DNA of 64,000 nucleotides from Ptychodera flava. Taxonomy: Eukaryota > Hemichordata > Enteropneusta > Ptychoderidae. The notes under the pieces were generated by a model. That model made no database searches. It worked only from the letters and a program-made list of their open reading frames with translations, and was not told where the DNA came from. Where the stretch lies: assembly GCF_041260155.1 (NCBI RefSeq), contig NC_091931.1, positions 13,728,361 through 13,792,360 of the forward strand. Reading direction: 5' to 3'. The translations under genes and the position numbers were made by a program. Each line of letters begins with the position of its first letter. Position 1 is the first letter of the stretch. Positions 34,625-46,440 of this stretch are shown here, in pieces.

Positions 34625-37517
34625 TATATAAATTAAAAGATGTTCTGAGGAAAGCAGTGTTTATACGGAAGATCAGGCAATTATTGTATTAGTATACTGG
34701 TTTGTCAGCATTACTGATCACTCACCAATGCATGTGGAATTATCATATCCCAGTCGATATCCAACGTTACATGAGCAGCTGTAACTTCCTTTGTTGTTGG
34801 TACACTCCTGGTCACAACCGCCATTATCTGAAGCACATTCGTCGATATCTGGTGTATGGAAAGCAATAAAGTCGCTGTGACTGTCACCCGTACTGCATAC
34901 GACCAAGCTAAACTTGAAACCCTGTCATGTTGTGAAAAGTTATACGCTACCGTCTAAGTTGACCATTTCAAATACCCTAAAATATTCTGAACAAAACATA
35001 CCCTTAAAAGTGTATAACATTTTAAGTTAATGATGTTTTTAAACTGTCCAGCCCCAACCCCTATAAGTAAGTTACAAGAACAAGGTATCTCTCTGAACAA
35101 CTAGAGAACATTCAGCTTGCTTCCATGCGAAAATGGACTCTGTAAAACAATTTCAAATTATCTTATCCTGCTTGCTCCACCATTGCGTAGTCTTGCGTCA
35201 CCTAGTACTAGCATGCCCCCTTGCAACGCGAAAAGTTAATCGGCAACGAAAGGCAATAACGAAGACTTTATAAACTGCCTGATACATACATATTACGCAG
35301 GGTTCTTTATCCTGAGTTATTTATATTACCACAGGCTAATAGTTAATCTTACCGATGCATGTGTGACCATCAGTCACGTTCAATTGAAAACCAGTCGTGC
35401 AACCGCAGCGATAGCTTCCAGCAGTGTTTGTACAGGTAGTATCACAGCCTCCGTTGTTCGTCTTGCATTCGTCTACATCTGCGTATGATTAGGCAGAACA
35501 AAGTGCACATGATGAGATATCACATCCCTGCATACAAGTTAATTGCGTACTACTGCAAAGGTTTAGCACCTATAGGTAAGTTAAAACATCCATCTTACAT
35601 AAAGACATTGCTAAGCGAAACATAGAATGGCAAGGTTGGAGAATACAAGGCCTGCATCGAACAATTTGAAAAGAAATATAATCTGAGGAATCCATTTTTG
35701 TCACCAGTACAGTGGAATATCTCCTGAGATGGGTGCACTTTTCGTCAGGGATATATGGACCCGTTTTTGTTTGATGCACCCAAACGTTACAGCAAAAACA
35801 TACCGGTGAAGATTTTAAAGGTACAATGCGCTTAGGGGACAGATATTTGGACTCAACCACTTATACAATATTTAGGGGCAACCACTTGAAACTCATCGAG
35901 TAAACAGAGTTTTCTGCGGTCTATGATTGTGAAAGCAAAACTTTTTGCTTTCTAAGTAAGGATTAACATACTGGTAGAGTTGACTTTTAATTTCATGTGT
36001 CGGTAAATATAAACAATTTTTACGTGTTACTCCCTGCGTATAAATTGCAATGGCCTCTTGCAACCCTTATTCAGAGTCAGGAAAGACACGTAGAATATCA
36101 GTATATACGTAGTGCAAGCAAAATAATTCCAGCCTTTCCGTCAATTTTAGGCACGGCAATCGATCAAAGTTACTTACTGAGCTCAAAAGAGTAAAAGTCA
36201 AAATGCTAGGTATTTGATGTGCGGGGATTATCTCAAGGGGCAAGAACATACATCTGGTTGGAGAAGACCCCAATCAAAGTGTTTAAAAGGATGCGTAATG
36301 ATATGCTAGTTAACTTTCACTCCTGACCAACAATTTTATGAATCAGGCTGGTCGAAATCTACCAGCCACGCCGGCTTGGCATGATCCGTTGAGTCGTTGA
36401 CCCTTTCAGGCAAAGCTACAGACCCAGAAGTACGTGCAAAAGTGGAAATCGTAGAAAGTTAAAGCTTACGTAAAAACGAATCGCAAGATCTTAAACTCTT
36501 CGGTTCGGGATATTTCCAGGTTCATGGAACACCAATTGAATGATGCCATATGGACAGAACTGTCCCGAAAGCTAACATCAAAGCTCAGTGAATCCTGGTG
36601 TCCAAAATTTTAAATTTTAGCTTCTACTGGGGAAAAAAGTCTGTCAGTCCGTCTCATTTTAATGCTGCAAAAACGGATCACTGACCTACAGCGAATACAA
36701 CTTCAACTGTTTGAACGAGTTTTCGTGCAAACTCTGAATTGATGCCCGATGTAAGGCGTCGTTAACTGGTATTTCTGACATATTTTCAGGTATTTTTGCT
36801 ATTTTTTGACATTATGATCTATTGTCTAACTAAAACATTTGGAAATACTCAGTGTTCAACATGAATTGTAAATGTGAATGTTCAAATTTATTTATGAAAA
36901 TTTAAGAGTCAAGGGCGGACTAGAATTCTTTTTCCAACGATAGCATTATTGTTCACCATTCATTGTGTTGTTAGGGTTTGTTTTCGGCATACTTTATATT
37001 GTTAGATTAGGAAAAGCATATAATAAAAATAGAAAATATTATTCAAAGTTAATATCATTGTCTCTTTAAATTCTTGGCGAAAGATAACGATCGTGAAATG
37101 AGATATATAGCTGACGGTGGAAACGGCTTCGATTCAGTCTGCATTCTACGTACCTTCTAGACAACAAGTGCCTGACCATCCAGGGTTGCATCTGCACGAC
37201 GATTGCAAGGGCGTGCCACGACCATTGCAACCAGGGTTGTTACAGGATCGAGTCTTCCGCAGGGAATAATTGCAGGATCCCCCATGCCGAGCCAAGCTTA
37301 TCACCCTACGAGTACTCGTCTGAGTTCCTCTGGTACCACAGGGTACCGTACACTGGCTCCAAGCGCTCCAGGCGCTGACCCTGCAGTTTACTGGTGGAGG
37401 TGGAGGTGGAGGAGGTCGACGCCGCCGCCGCCGCCGAAAAATACCATCTGTTGATCTAACGTCGAGCAACAGGCTGATCATCAAAATGCAAAGCAAAGAC
37501 CACACATAAAACTTCAT
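29548..37517 (-). CDS. TSP1-EGF gene A: secreted thrombospondin-1/EGF-repeat protein, nine exons, 452 aa
   Basis: Exons in coding order: 37517-37154, 35478-35353, 34848-34726, 34208-34086, 33793-33668, 33139-33017, 32617-32504, 30261-30139, 29684-29548. All introns are GT-AG and phase 1. Signal peptide about 1-24; GIF then seven Arg (28-34) and eight Pro (35-42); TSP1 domain about 44-98 with WSAWSQC and CTVPCG; a Cys-rich tail ([14 protein letters not shown]) to 121; then eight EGF modules. Most modules carry the calcium-binding signature D-x-D/N-E-C and the hydroxylation motif C-x-N-x4-Y/F-x-C-x-C. There is no membrane anchor, so it should be secreted, as a matrix or adhesive protein (inference). 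An upstream in-frame ATG exists (37610), but the one chosen begins a clean signal peptide. Tandem paralogue of gene B. Confidence 0.92.
30139..30261 (-). CDS. Gene A exon 8 (EGF7)
   Basis: [20 protein letters not shown] opens a complete six-Cys calcium-binding EGF module. Donor AAAG|gtaga. Confidence 0.92.
30693..30850 (-). repeat. (TAA)n-tailed retroelement 3' end
   Basis: On the minus strand, gttaaataaagta is followed by about 16 taa units, like the tails of the LINE pieces at 3228 and 6320. The coding part is not visible. Confidence 0.5.
32289..32380 (+). repeat. (ACAG)n microsatellite
   Basis: About 22 units with one interruption (catac). Confidence 0.95.
32504..32617 (-). CDS. Gene A exon 7 (EGF6, short module)
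   Basis: [20 protein letters not shown] opens a 37-residue module, the shortest internal one, with compressed spacing between the second and third Cys (GCEGC). The same short form occurs in gene B exon 7. Confidence 0.92.
33017..33139 (-). CDS. Gene A exon 6 (EGF5)
   Basis: [20 protein letters not shown] opens a standard calcium-binding EGF module. Donor CAAG|gtact. Confidence 0.92.
33668..33793 (-). CDS. Gene A exon 5 (EGF4, variant)
   Basis: [20 protein letters not shown] is followed by [21 protein letters not shown] Trp replaces the aromatic Tyr/Phe of the hydroxylation motif and an extra Cys pair spacing (DSCNITRC) ends the module. The same variant is at the same place in gene B. Confidence 0.92.
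34086..34208 (-). CDS. Gene A exon 4 (EGF3)
   Basis: [20 protein letters not shown] opens a standard module. Donor TTGG|gtaag. Confidence 0.92.
34565..34632 (+). repeat. (AT)n microsatellite in gene A intron 3
   Basis: An almost pure AT run between exons 4 and 3. Confidence 0.95.
34726..34848 (-). CDS. Gene A exon 3 (EGF2)
   Basis: [20 protein letters not shown] opens a standard module. Donor ATTG|gtgag. Confidence 0.92.
35353..35478 (-). CDS. Gene A exon 2 (EGF1)
   Basis: [20 protein letters not shown] opens the first EGF module, one residue longer than its gene B partner (NVTDGHTC, with a possible N-glycosylation site NVT). Confidence 0.92.
35479..37153 (-). other. Gene A intron 1
   Basis: 1.7 kb with no recognised element or additional EGF exon. 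Confidence 0.6.
37154..37517 (-). CDS. Gene A exon 1 (signal peptide, Arg/Pro tract, TSP1)
   Basis: It starts [18 protein letters not shown] and ends with CLEG before gtacgtag. The Arg tract uses CGG mostly, the Pro tract CCT/CCA/CCC. The whole TSP1 domain lies in this one exon. Confidence 0.92.
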
Positions 37518-39224
37518 TATCTGAAAAGAGATCGAGTTCGAGTGATGATTGTCAAGTCTTTCGTCAACTCTGAAAATAGAAACCATTCTATTTCTCGCTG
37601 GATTTTTCAATATGTGTCAAAACGTTAAAAAGTCTGTTTTGGAGACTAATAAAGAGCATACTGGTATCGTATACTGCAGTCGTACATATCGGAAGACTAG
37701 ATGTTTTAACTTACATTCTCAATATGGGACCAACTGCAAATGCAATATAGAGACAGGCTTAGAGGCGAATAAGCGTTTCGGTCAACTTGCGTTAAATTAT
37801 ATGATGGTTTCTGTACTTAATCTGATGAGCTCCGATTGGATGACAGGCTATTCCGCATTAGTCACACATCACTGGTATTTCCAATTCAAACATTTCATCG
37901 CACACAATGTAAATAACGAATTTTGTAAATGTCATTCTCGTTAAACAATAAAATCGCTATGACATTATGGAGTGTAAGACTTCATTGAACCCGGATGTTT
38001 TGACAGATTTGGTGTTAAACAGCTGCACAGATAAAGTTGTCGATAAACTAGCAAGAAGAGTGACGAGGAGTTGGTCGAGAGCACAGCTTTTCTGGAACAG
38101 TTTGATTGTGTGTATTGTCAAGTGTCCCGTTAAGGAATCAATAATAGCAAATATATTGTACTTGAATTTCAAAGAAATCTCTCAATGTTGAAACGCACAC
38201 ACTTACAGTAACAGTATTGCTAACATCGGTTCTATCGACAACACTACAGAATCCAAGGCTTGGTCACAGGCCGTAGCTCTGCTCCCCAATCTCACGTATG
38301 CATTCCCGAGAGGCATGGCTCGCTGGTTCTTCAAGTCCTTCGCTCAAAGCTATATTCCCACAATGATTGGGGAAAAAAGGCCTACCCACTGATACGTTTC
38401 CCCTCCCAGCACCCTATCAGAAAACCAATATCTCACGTCCTTAGTACGCTGGGAGTGTTGGATAGATCTGTTCTCACTCTTCGTTGTCGCGTGAACGTAA
38501 TATAGTTTCTTTTTACTACTGACAAAGGCAGACTAGCAACGGGTACTGTTGAAGGTGTGAAGCGGTTACATAACCCATCCATTGTGCATCGCCTCAGGTG
38601 GCCCTCGACACTCTTTTCCGAAGAGTGCCGACTATGGACCCCTCGGTAGTTTTCGGATTTTCGCCAATTGTTAAGCGAACGTGTGTTCGGCAAAGTTCAT
38701 GTTGTTGTTGTCTTGTGTTGCTGAGCAAAATTGGCGTGCTGGCGAAAACGGGAAAGTTTTGAGCTTCGGAGAGGTGAGTTTTCCCAATTTAAAAATTCCT
38801 CTCACACTTTTATGATTATAATGAGTGTATTTGAACCAAGTTTGAAAGTCTTTTATCGATACTGTAAGATTTACTCAATGGTTTCAGTCAGTCATATCGT
38901 CTTTCACAAGTTCATCATGGGAGGAAGTGTTTACGAACCTGCTGGCGTGTTATGTTTTGATTGGCGTGAAGCAGTGTTTCTGCCCTGAGAGAACGCAAAG
39001 TACATATCTGAAACATGGTTGCTACGCGATAGACAGCACGACGCCATCGACATGCCATCTTGTAAAAAACCAAGCACAAGGAGAAACCAGATATGAACTG
39101 AAAATGCTCACGTGTTTTACAACAGGTTCATTAATAGTAGTACGCTTCACGGAACAATGAGATATATGTTATCACTATATGTAGCAGGTTTTTTCAACTT
39201 CGCACAGTAGTCTAAATGTTTAAT
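37518..39224. other. Intergenic region upstream of gene A
   Basis: It should hold the gene A promoter, but I could not identify a TATA box or a start site. Short open frames (for example + 37967-38191 and + 38260-38505) match no family I know. Confidence 0.4.
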
Positions 39225-40860
39225 CACTAATTACAAAACTTTATTTAATATGCAAATGAGCTGTTAATTAACTTAACAGTGCTCAATGCTTTATGGGACA
39301 ATTAGATATCCATCAGATCAACATTTGTAGCACGTTTTATTTAATTTAATGCTGTAATTTTAGAGTAATGTCACTAATTACAAAGTTCATTAAATATGCA
39401 AATAAACCCTAGATTAACTTGACACTGTTCAATGATTCATAGCACAATTAAATATTTATCAAATCAATATCTGTAGCACGTTTCACAAAATTTTGGTGCC
39501 GAAATTTCAGAGTTATATACCTAATTACAAAGTTTATTAAATATGCAAATGAACCCTTAATTAAGTTTACACTACTAAATGCTTTACAACACAGTTAGAT
39601 ATCTGTCGTATCAGTGTGTGCAGCAGTTTTCATCAAATTTGATGCAGTTATTTCGGAGTTATATGACTAATTTTAAGACTTCATGAAATATGCAAATGAG
39701 CTAATTATTAACTTGACACTGCTCAATGCTTCTCAGTACAATTGGATATTTATCCGATTAACATCAGTAGCAAGTTTCATCAAATTTAACGCCGTAATTT
39801 TGGAGTAATATCACTAATTACAAAGTTTATTAAATATGCAAATTAACCCTTAATTAACTTCACACAACTAAATGTTGTACAACACAATTAGATATCTGTC
39901 GTATCAGTATCTGCAGCAGATTTCATCACATTTGGTGCAGTTATGTTGGAGTTATAACACTAATTACAAAACTTCATAAAATAAGCAAATGACCTATTTG
40001 TTAACTTGACACTGCCAAATGCTTCTCAGTACAATTAGATATTTATCAAAACAATATCTGTACCCAATTTCACTGACTTGGGTGCCGTGATTTCAGAGTT
40101 ATATACCTAATTACAAAGTTCATTAAATATGCAAATGAACCCTTAATTAATTTCACACTACTAAATGCTTTACACTACAGTTAGATATCAGTCGGATCAG
40201 TATCTGCAACAGATTTCATCACATTTGGTGAAGTTATATCCGATTTATATGACTAATTACAAACCTTCATAAAATATGCAAATGAGCTATTTATTAACTT
40301 GACACTGCCTAATGCTTCTAAGTATAATTAGATATATATCAGATCAATATTTGTTGCAAGTATCATCAAGTCTGGTGCAGGAATTTCAGAGTTATCTCAC
40401 TAATAACAAAAGTTCATGTAATATGCAAATGAGAAGATCATTGACATGACACTCACAGTATCATCATAATGTTCTGAGATTGTCATCTGTGAAAAGTTTC
40501 ATGAAATTTTGTGCAGTATTTCTTGATATATGTTTACACTGTCATTACCGTCTCCATAGGGAAACCATTGTACGGAAAAAACGATATTGCATAACTTCAT
40601 TAATATGCACGCCACACTAACCAAAATCTAATCAGTTCTTGCAAGTAGCATAGGATACATGTGTACCAAATCTGACTTGAATCCGTTCAGGCGTTTTTGA
40701 GTTATCGTGTAAACAGACAGACAGACAGACAGACACACACAGACACACACACACACACACACACACTCACACACACACAAACACACACACACTCACACGG
40801 ACAGACAGACAGACAGACATCGCTATGACATTAGCCCACGTGTTTACACACGTGAGCTAA
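39225..40860 (+). mobile_element. HINE/pearl-like element: nine ~147-base core repeats, ACAG microsatellite, terminal palindrome
   Basis: The core attacaaagttcattaaata followed by tgcaaatga recurs near 39232, 39377, 39523, 39671, 39815, 39963, 40109, 40257 and 40406. It is followed by gttatcgtgtaaacagacag, an (ACAG)n/(AC)n microsatellite (40711-40820) and a palindrome at 40831-40860 (13-base arms ttagcccacgtgt, loop ttac, one mismatch) that ends in CTAA. Core repeats plus ACNG microsatellite plus terminal hairpin is the layout of pearl/HINE elements, non-autonomous relatives of Helentrons. No protein is encoded. Confidence 0.65.
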
Positions 40861-41505
40861 AAATGTGGTCTCGTGCAATTATTAACCATGCATAAAATCT
40901 CCAAAACGTCTGACACCTGTGAAGCTCATTTTAATATGAAAAGGCTATAGTTTATCGAGACGACCATGAATCAAACGGCGTGCCGCACTGCCCGTCTGTC
41001 TTTCTATTTGAATGTGTTTTACGAATACTCTTTAGTCCTTTGTTGTCCCACCACCATTACAGCGCGTGTTATTTGACGAACGGGCAGTCTCGTCAAACCT
41101 ACATCGCGGGCAGGCGATACACTTCAAAGTGATCAGAGTTTGTGTACTCCGTTTGGTGAAAAATATGTATGAAGATTGATCAAAGCACAATGGCATGTGG
41201 TTGTTTTGACAAATATATTGGCAAATTATTAATACTAAATGCTGATAGAGCAGTGAGAAGGAAACTTTCAACAAGTATAAACATGTTTCTTATAGCATTA
41301 TGTGATTGGATGTAGTCTACATGTTTCGAAAGGGATGATATAAGACAAAGAAAGTTATTTATGACAGTGGCATTTCCTACTATAAAATACGAAAACTAGC
41401 AAATTTACTAGTATTGAAGGGACATGCGGCGAATGTGAGACAGAAATTCTCCAACTGATGTGAGACATTCCATCTCAGTCCATTAGTGTGATTCTGTTAC
41501 TCCAT

Positions 41506-41508
<3 letters not shown>

Positions 41509-41562
<54 letters not shown>
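41509..41562 (+). repeat. (CT)n microsatellite
   Basis: A pure CT tract. Confidence 0.95.
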
Positions 41563-41568
<6 letters not shown>

Positions 41569-41657
41569 GCCTAAGCCCTCTCAATTGGAAACAGGTAATT
41601 GACCATGGCCATGTTTTTCTGAACAGCCCGTGTCTCTTGCCTTCTGCAGCACACTAT

Positions 41658-42522
41658 TTAAAGAGGCACTCCCACTTGGTAACATTTTTAAAACACATAT
41701 TTAATGCTAACGGTCGATATTTGACGTGGCGACTGCGTGCGGATCGCGAGATATCGACATAAACATGTCATTTCCCGAGCGTATTTTCACATCTCGAAGT
41801 TTTACGATCGTTTCTGATTTTGATCCGAAATCCCCCGAAGGTTTGTTGTTGTACAGATTGACGATATTCTAGGGAGTCTACAATAAGTTCGAACGACGCA
41901 ATTAATTTACTTTCTACTGCAAAGACTTTATATACAGCATTATGCCTTTACCTCAGGTAAGTTTTATAAATTTTCTCCGTAGTTTTTGTCGTTTTCATTA
42001 TTCTAAATCAGTTGTATTATATTTTTAACCAATACCACATAGACATCAGCTTTTACGTGTTAAATATTAGCCGCCTCCGCTGACTACATTTTGTCGTCTG
42101 CCACACAGCACGTGTGGCTCGCCGCGCGTGCTGCTATGTATCAACCGCACGTAACTGTGCAAGTCACCTATGCGAATTCTGGTGGAATCAGCAAAAATTG
42201 TTTTTCGTTTTTTCGCCAAGTCAGTAAGACTCAGCTTTCTCCCACGGGGCATGACCGATCACCGACGTGAGTGGTACTGTGGCGTATAGCAGCGTAAGCG
42301 CAGACTCGTACTATAGCTTAGTTGACAATGGCCCCAGTGCCGAACGTTCGATGTTCTGAAGCTGAATTTAGGTGGGCCACCGGAATTCAAACTTTTACTT
42401 TTTTGAAGACATGTTTTTATCGAGATCTCGCGATCCGCGAGCAGTCGCCACGTCAAGTATCGACCGTTGGTATTAAAAAACATGTGCTTTAAAAATATTA
42501 CCAAGTGGGAGTGCCACTTTAA
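41658..42522. mobile_element. TTAA-flanked MITE with ~110-base inverted ends
   Basis: The left end TTAA-AGAGGCACTCCCACTTGGTA and its inverse at 42522 match for about 110 bases with scattered changes (shared gacgtggcgactgc, ggatcgcgagat). TTAA on both outer edges suggests a piggyBac-type target site (inference). A minus-strand frame 42252-42067 starts MPRGRKLSLTDLAKKRKTIF, a basic peptide that may be the first exon of a protein of the autonomous parent. Confidence 0.7.
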
Positions 42523-44739
42523 GACAGACGTAAATACTTCAGGCTGCGGTTATTTCTTTCTCAATATACATATGAATTAAACTCTGTTGGTGTAATATAG
42601 GGAAAGCAACCCCAGACATCATTCATATCTTGGTTGTTTGCATTTTGTGTATGATAGTTTTATACTGTAAGTGTGTATTGTGTTTGGCTGTTTTAAGATT
42701 CGATTAATCTACGTGTCTTGCACAGACTCCAAACAGGAGTGGAGAGACTACGTACGGTATTCGGCGTGGCACAACAATTCTTTGACGCCGCGTTTTGAAA
42801 TAGTATTTTGTTCATCAGTCGCTTTTGGTTTGTGAATCATATGGAATGATTTACTGATTGCATGTGATACCATGTTGTTCCACGGGAGTTTGTTCTTCAA
42901 GCAGGGAAGCTAGAATTTCTACATTTCGGTCTAATTGTGTTTGTGTATGCTCGCGTAATTCGGAGTTTGAGTTGCTTTCGTGAAGTCTTACATTTATATG
43001 TGTATCGTTATATTTCTTTTTCTTTTGTCTGCGATTATTGGTTGCTCTTGGAACAGATCTTTTACCGGTTTCGTCTTCTTCCAGTTCAATTCGGTTTTCT
43101 GTCAGGGCTTGTTTGATTGTCGTAGATCTGATGTATGACTGTGTGCCGTTTTGAAAACTAGAATATTGCCAATTGTTTCAATTGGTTTTGTGTGTGTGTT
43201 CTGTTGTCGAGAATGTTATCTTGGTTGTATCGATGACCTTTATTGCACACCTCTGTTTGTGTGTATTGGCATGCTGACAGAGAAATATTTTGTACATGCT
43301 ACCGTTTGTCCTATCTTCAAGTTGATAACCAGATCAAAACTTGCTTCAAGAAAGTTTTTCACCTATTTTTTATTGCTGTCGGTGCAGGTATGAATAATAA
43401 TATGTATTTCGTATTTCAACATTGCTCATACCGGCCACAAATTGCCCCCCCCCCCCCGAGTCGGCTTTTCTGTGTTCTTCCCACATCGTAAATATAGTTT
43501 TCCTTCATGTAAGGCGCATTCCTCATAGGTTAATTGATATAATAACGGTTTACAAATTAGTGACGCATGATTAGTGTGTGTTGAATATTACAACTGGCGA
43601 AATTTGTGATGATATATTTGAATGTATTGTTTGTTATTCACTAACATACGTTCAGAGTTTTCTAGTTCAACCTAGACTCATATTACAGAGGTCACAGTTT
43701 AGATTCTAGATCAAGATAGTGACATAAAGAGACACACAATTATTGAGACACAATTACTGTATGTGCAACTCTATTTTATGTAATGTATTGCATTCTAATA
43801 CATGATAAAATACATGGTTTATAGTTGTAGTGGTAACCGATATCATTGAATGAAAGAGAATGATTCGCCATTGACAGTCTGTATCAGATTTAAAATGTTA
43901 TGTAAGTATGACGATGGCTGGAAAAATAAATATTACTGCTCATATTATTAGACAGGGCATATGTTGCACTTGCTTTTATCCGTATTGATGTTAGCTTAAT
44001 TATTGCCGGACCCAGTAAGAGGATGTGTAAGTGTAGGGTTGAAAGTTCAACAGTAACAAAACATTAAAAGACCTTTTATTGATTGAATAAAAACGGGATT
44101 CAACTCATTATTCCTGTATTTCTGTATACGGATATATATCTCTGTTCCCCAAAGCCTCCAAATTTTCAAGACGGCAACGTCTCATCGAAGACGGATAGCC
44201 GCAGCTATTTTGCTTGTTTACTCTGTTTATCACCACATCGAAAATGTAGATCAGGAACACTCCAAAACTGGTTACGTTTATCGTGCATATCTCGATGTTT
44301 CCCACAGATTATTACGGCTGCTATTTTACGGTAGACGTCACCAGGATGGAGCGATGAGCATAGCTGTATGATAAAATCACTGGAAAAACATAACCAACCA
44401 GATTTTTTAGCGTTTTTGTCTTCTTCCAGTTCACTCGTTTTTTGTCAGGGCTTGTTTGATTCTCATAGGTCTGATGTATGGACTGCATATTGTAGCACAG
44501 GGCACAGCAGTACGTCCCCTGGGGCAGGGGAGGGATGGGGAGGGTGCAATGGTTTACTTTATTTGATTTTATTAGTAAGATTTTGAACTAAAATTTTACT
44601 ACGTATGTGACGGCTGTGGTATTGACTTAATTAATGCGCTGATACGTACAGCTGATTAGCCATTTGCAAATGTTTGCGGAGCAATTACAGTGGTGTACAC
44701 ACAAGTTGGAGAGGATATAGGGACTTGTAGGTAATATAG

Positions 44740-44885
44740 AAAGCAGTCAGACGGAGTGGAGTCGAAATTTTTATTTGAAATACCACAGTCAAAATCAATA
44801 AAATTACTGTAGTAATAAAAAAGCAGTCAGACGATTTGGAGTTGAATTCTTTATTGAAATATCACAGTCAAAATTAATAAAATCA
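44740..44885 (+). repeat. Tandem 80-base duplication
   Basis: aaagcagtcagacg starts at 44740 and again at about 44820. Both copies continue to atcacagtcaaaat(c/t)aataaaat. Confidence 0.8.
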
Positions 44886-44926
44886 AATAAGTAAACCGTT
44901 ACACAACTAACCAATACCTCCCTCCC

Positions 44927-45313
44927 TCACCCTAGTGGACTTACAGCTGTGCCCTGTGGTTGTAGCGAAAAATAGAATATTGCCAATTGTATCGTATATT
45001 TGTTTTCGTTTAAGTTGCCTATACATCTTGTTTTGTGTTCTATTTCTCCGACGATGATATGTATTTCACTCTTTCTTTTATTGTCGGTATTGCACTTTTT
45101 ACCAAATTGTGTGACTTTGTGCGTAAAATCGGCTCCCGTTTTGCATGTTCTAATGTATCTTAACGTTGCGCCTTCAATGAGGTCCTTCAATGTTGCAGTG
45201 AGGTGGCATGAGTTTCTGTGTACGAACTGGCTGAAATGTGTCTGTTGGTTTTGTGAGTGTGTTCTGATGTCGAGAATGTTCTCTTTGTTGTATCGATGGC
45301 CTTTATTGCACAC
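44927..45313 (-). mobile_element. Penelope-like reverse transcriptase fragment
   Basis: The minus-strand frame reads ILDIRTHSQNQQTHFSQFVH, then RNSCHLTATLKDLIEGATLR and YIRTC. The pattern LDI-T..(T)..F....SCH......(I)..G.A.R..R is the region just after the catalytic core in Penelope-like and related reverse transcriptases. Only about 100 residues remain. Confidence 0.55.
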
Positions 45314-46440
45314 CTCTGTTTGTTTGTATTAGCGTGCTGACAGTGAAATATTTTGTACATGCTACCGTTTGCCTTTTCTTCAAGTTGATAACCAGAGCAA
45401 ACCTTGCTCCCAGAAAGTCTTCCACCTATTTCATTGTTCGCGATGCCGGTATCAATGATAATATGTGTTTTGTACTTCAAATATGGCTAATCCCGGTCCC
45501 CAATTAAAATGTCCCACTGAGTCGGCTTATAATTTCCTTTCATGTATGGCGCATTCCTCTTATGTAAATTGATATACCGGTTTACAAATTAGTGACGCAT
45601 GATCAGTGTGTGTATTTAATTTTACAACTGGCGAAATTTGTGATGATATATTTGGATGTATCATTCGTTATTCACTAACATACGTTCAGAATTTTCTAGT
45701 TCAACTAAGACTCATTACAGAGCTCAAAGATTAGATTCTGGATCCAGATAGTGACATAAAGATACACACAATTATTGAGACACAGATACTGTATGTCCAA
45801 CTCTATTTTATGTTTCATTCAAATGCATGATAAAGTACACGATTCATAGTTGTAGTGGTAACCGATATCATTGAATGAAAGAGAATGATTCGCCATTGAC
45901 AGCCTGTATCAGATTTTAAATGTTATGTAAGTATGACGATGGCCGGAAAAATAAATATTACTGCTCATTATTAGACAGGGCATATAATGCACTTGCTTGT
46001 ATCCGTAATGATGTTAGCTTAGTATTGCCGGACCCAGTGTAAGGATGTGTAAATGAAGGGTTGAAAGTTCAACAGTGTAACAAAAAATTACAAGAAATTT
46101 AATTGAATTACCACTGGATAAGATAAGACTCAATTTATTATTCCAGTATTTCTCAACCCGAAATATCCTTGTTCCTCAAAGCCTCCAAAGTTTTATGTTC
46201 GCAAAATCGCATCGTAGACGAAGTGTGGCAGCCATTTTACTTGTTTACTTTGTTTACCACCAAATCGCAAACGTAGATCAGGAACTCTTCAAACCTGGTG
46301 ACGTTTATCGTGCATATATCGAAGTTTACCACAGATTGTCACCGCTGATATTTTACGGTAGAAGTCACCAGTACGAGCGATATGGGCATGGATGTATGTC
46401 AAAATTACTGTCATAACCATAACAAAAAATTAGATTATAG

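Larger units (their letters stand above)
43060..46440 (+). repeat. Tandem direct duplication of a 1.3-2 kb unit
   Basis: Unit 1 (43060-44394) and unit 2 (44395-46440) both start gtcttcttccagttca and gtcagggcttgtttgat. They then share gttgataaccaga, aaattagtgacgcatgat, gtatgacgatggc and a closing ttacggtaga-gtcacca. Unit 2 is longer because it keeps about 250 bases of Penelope-like coding (deleted in unit 1 between ttgccaattgt and ttggttttgtg) and about 450 bases more. A diverged third copy is at 8071-9055. Confidence 0.75.

Noticed and set aside
37203..37454. Plus-strand 83-codon frame with Trp-Arg repeats
   Set aside because: Antisense of the Arg/Pro tract and TSP1 domain of gene A exon 1.
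40831..40860. Terminal palindrome as a rho-independent terminator or CRISPR-like repeat
   Set aside because: The setting is eukaryotic, and it is the end of a dispersed element rather than a transcription or array signal.
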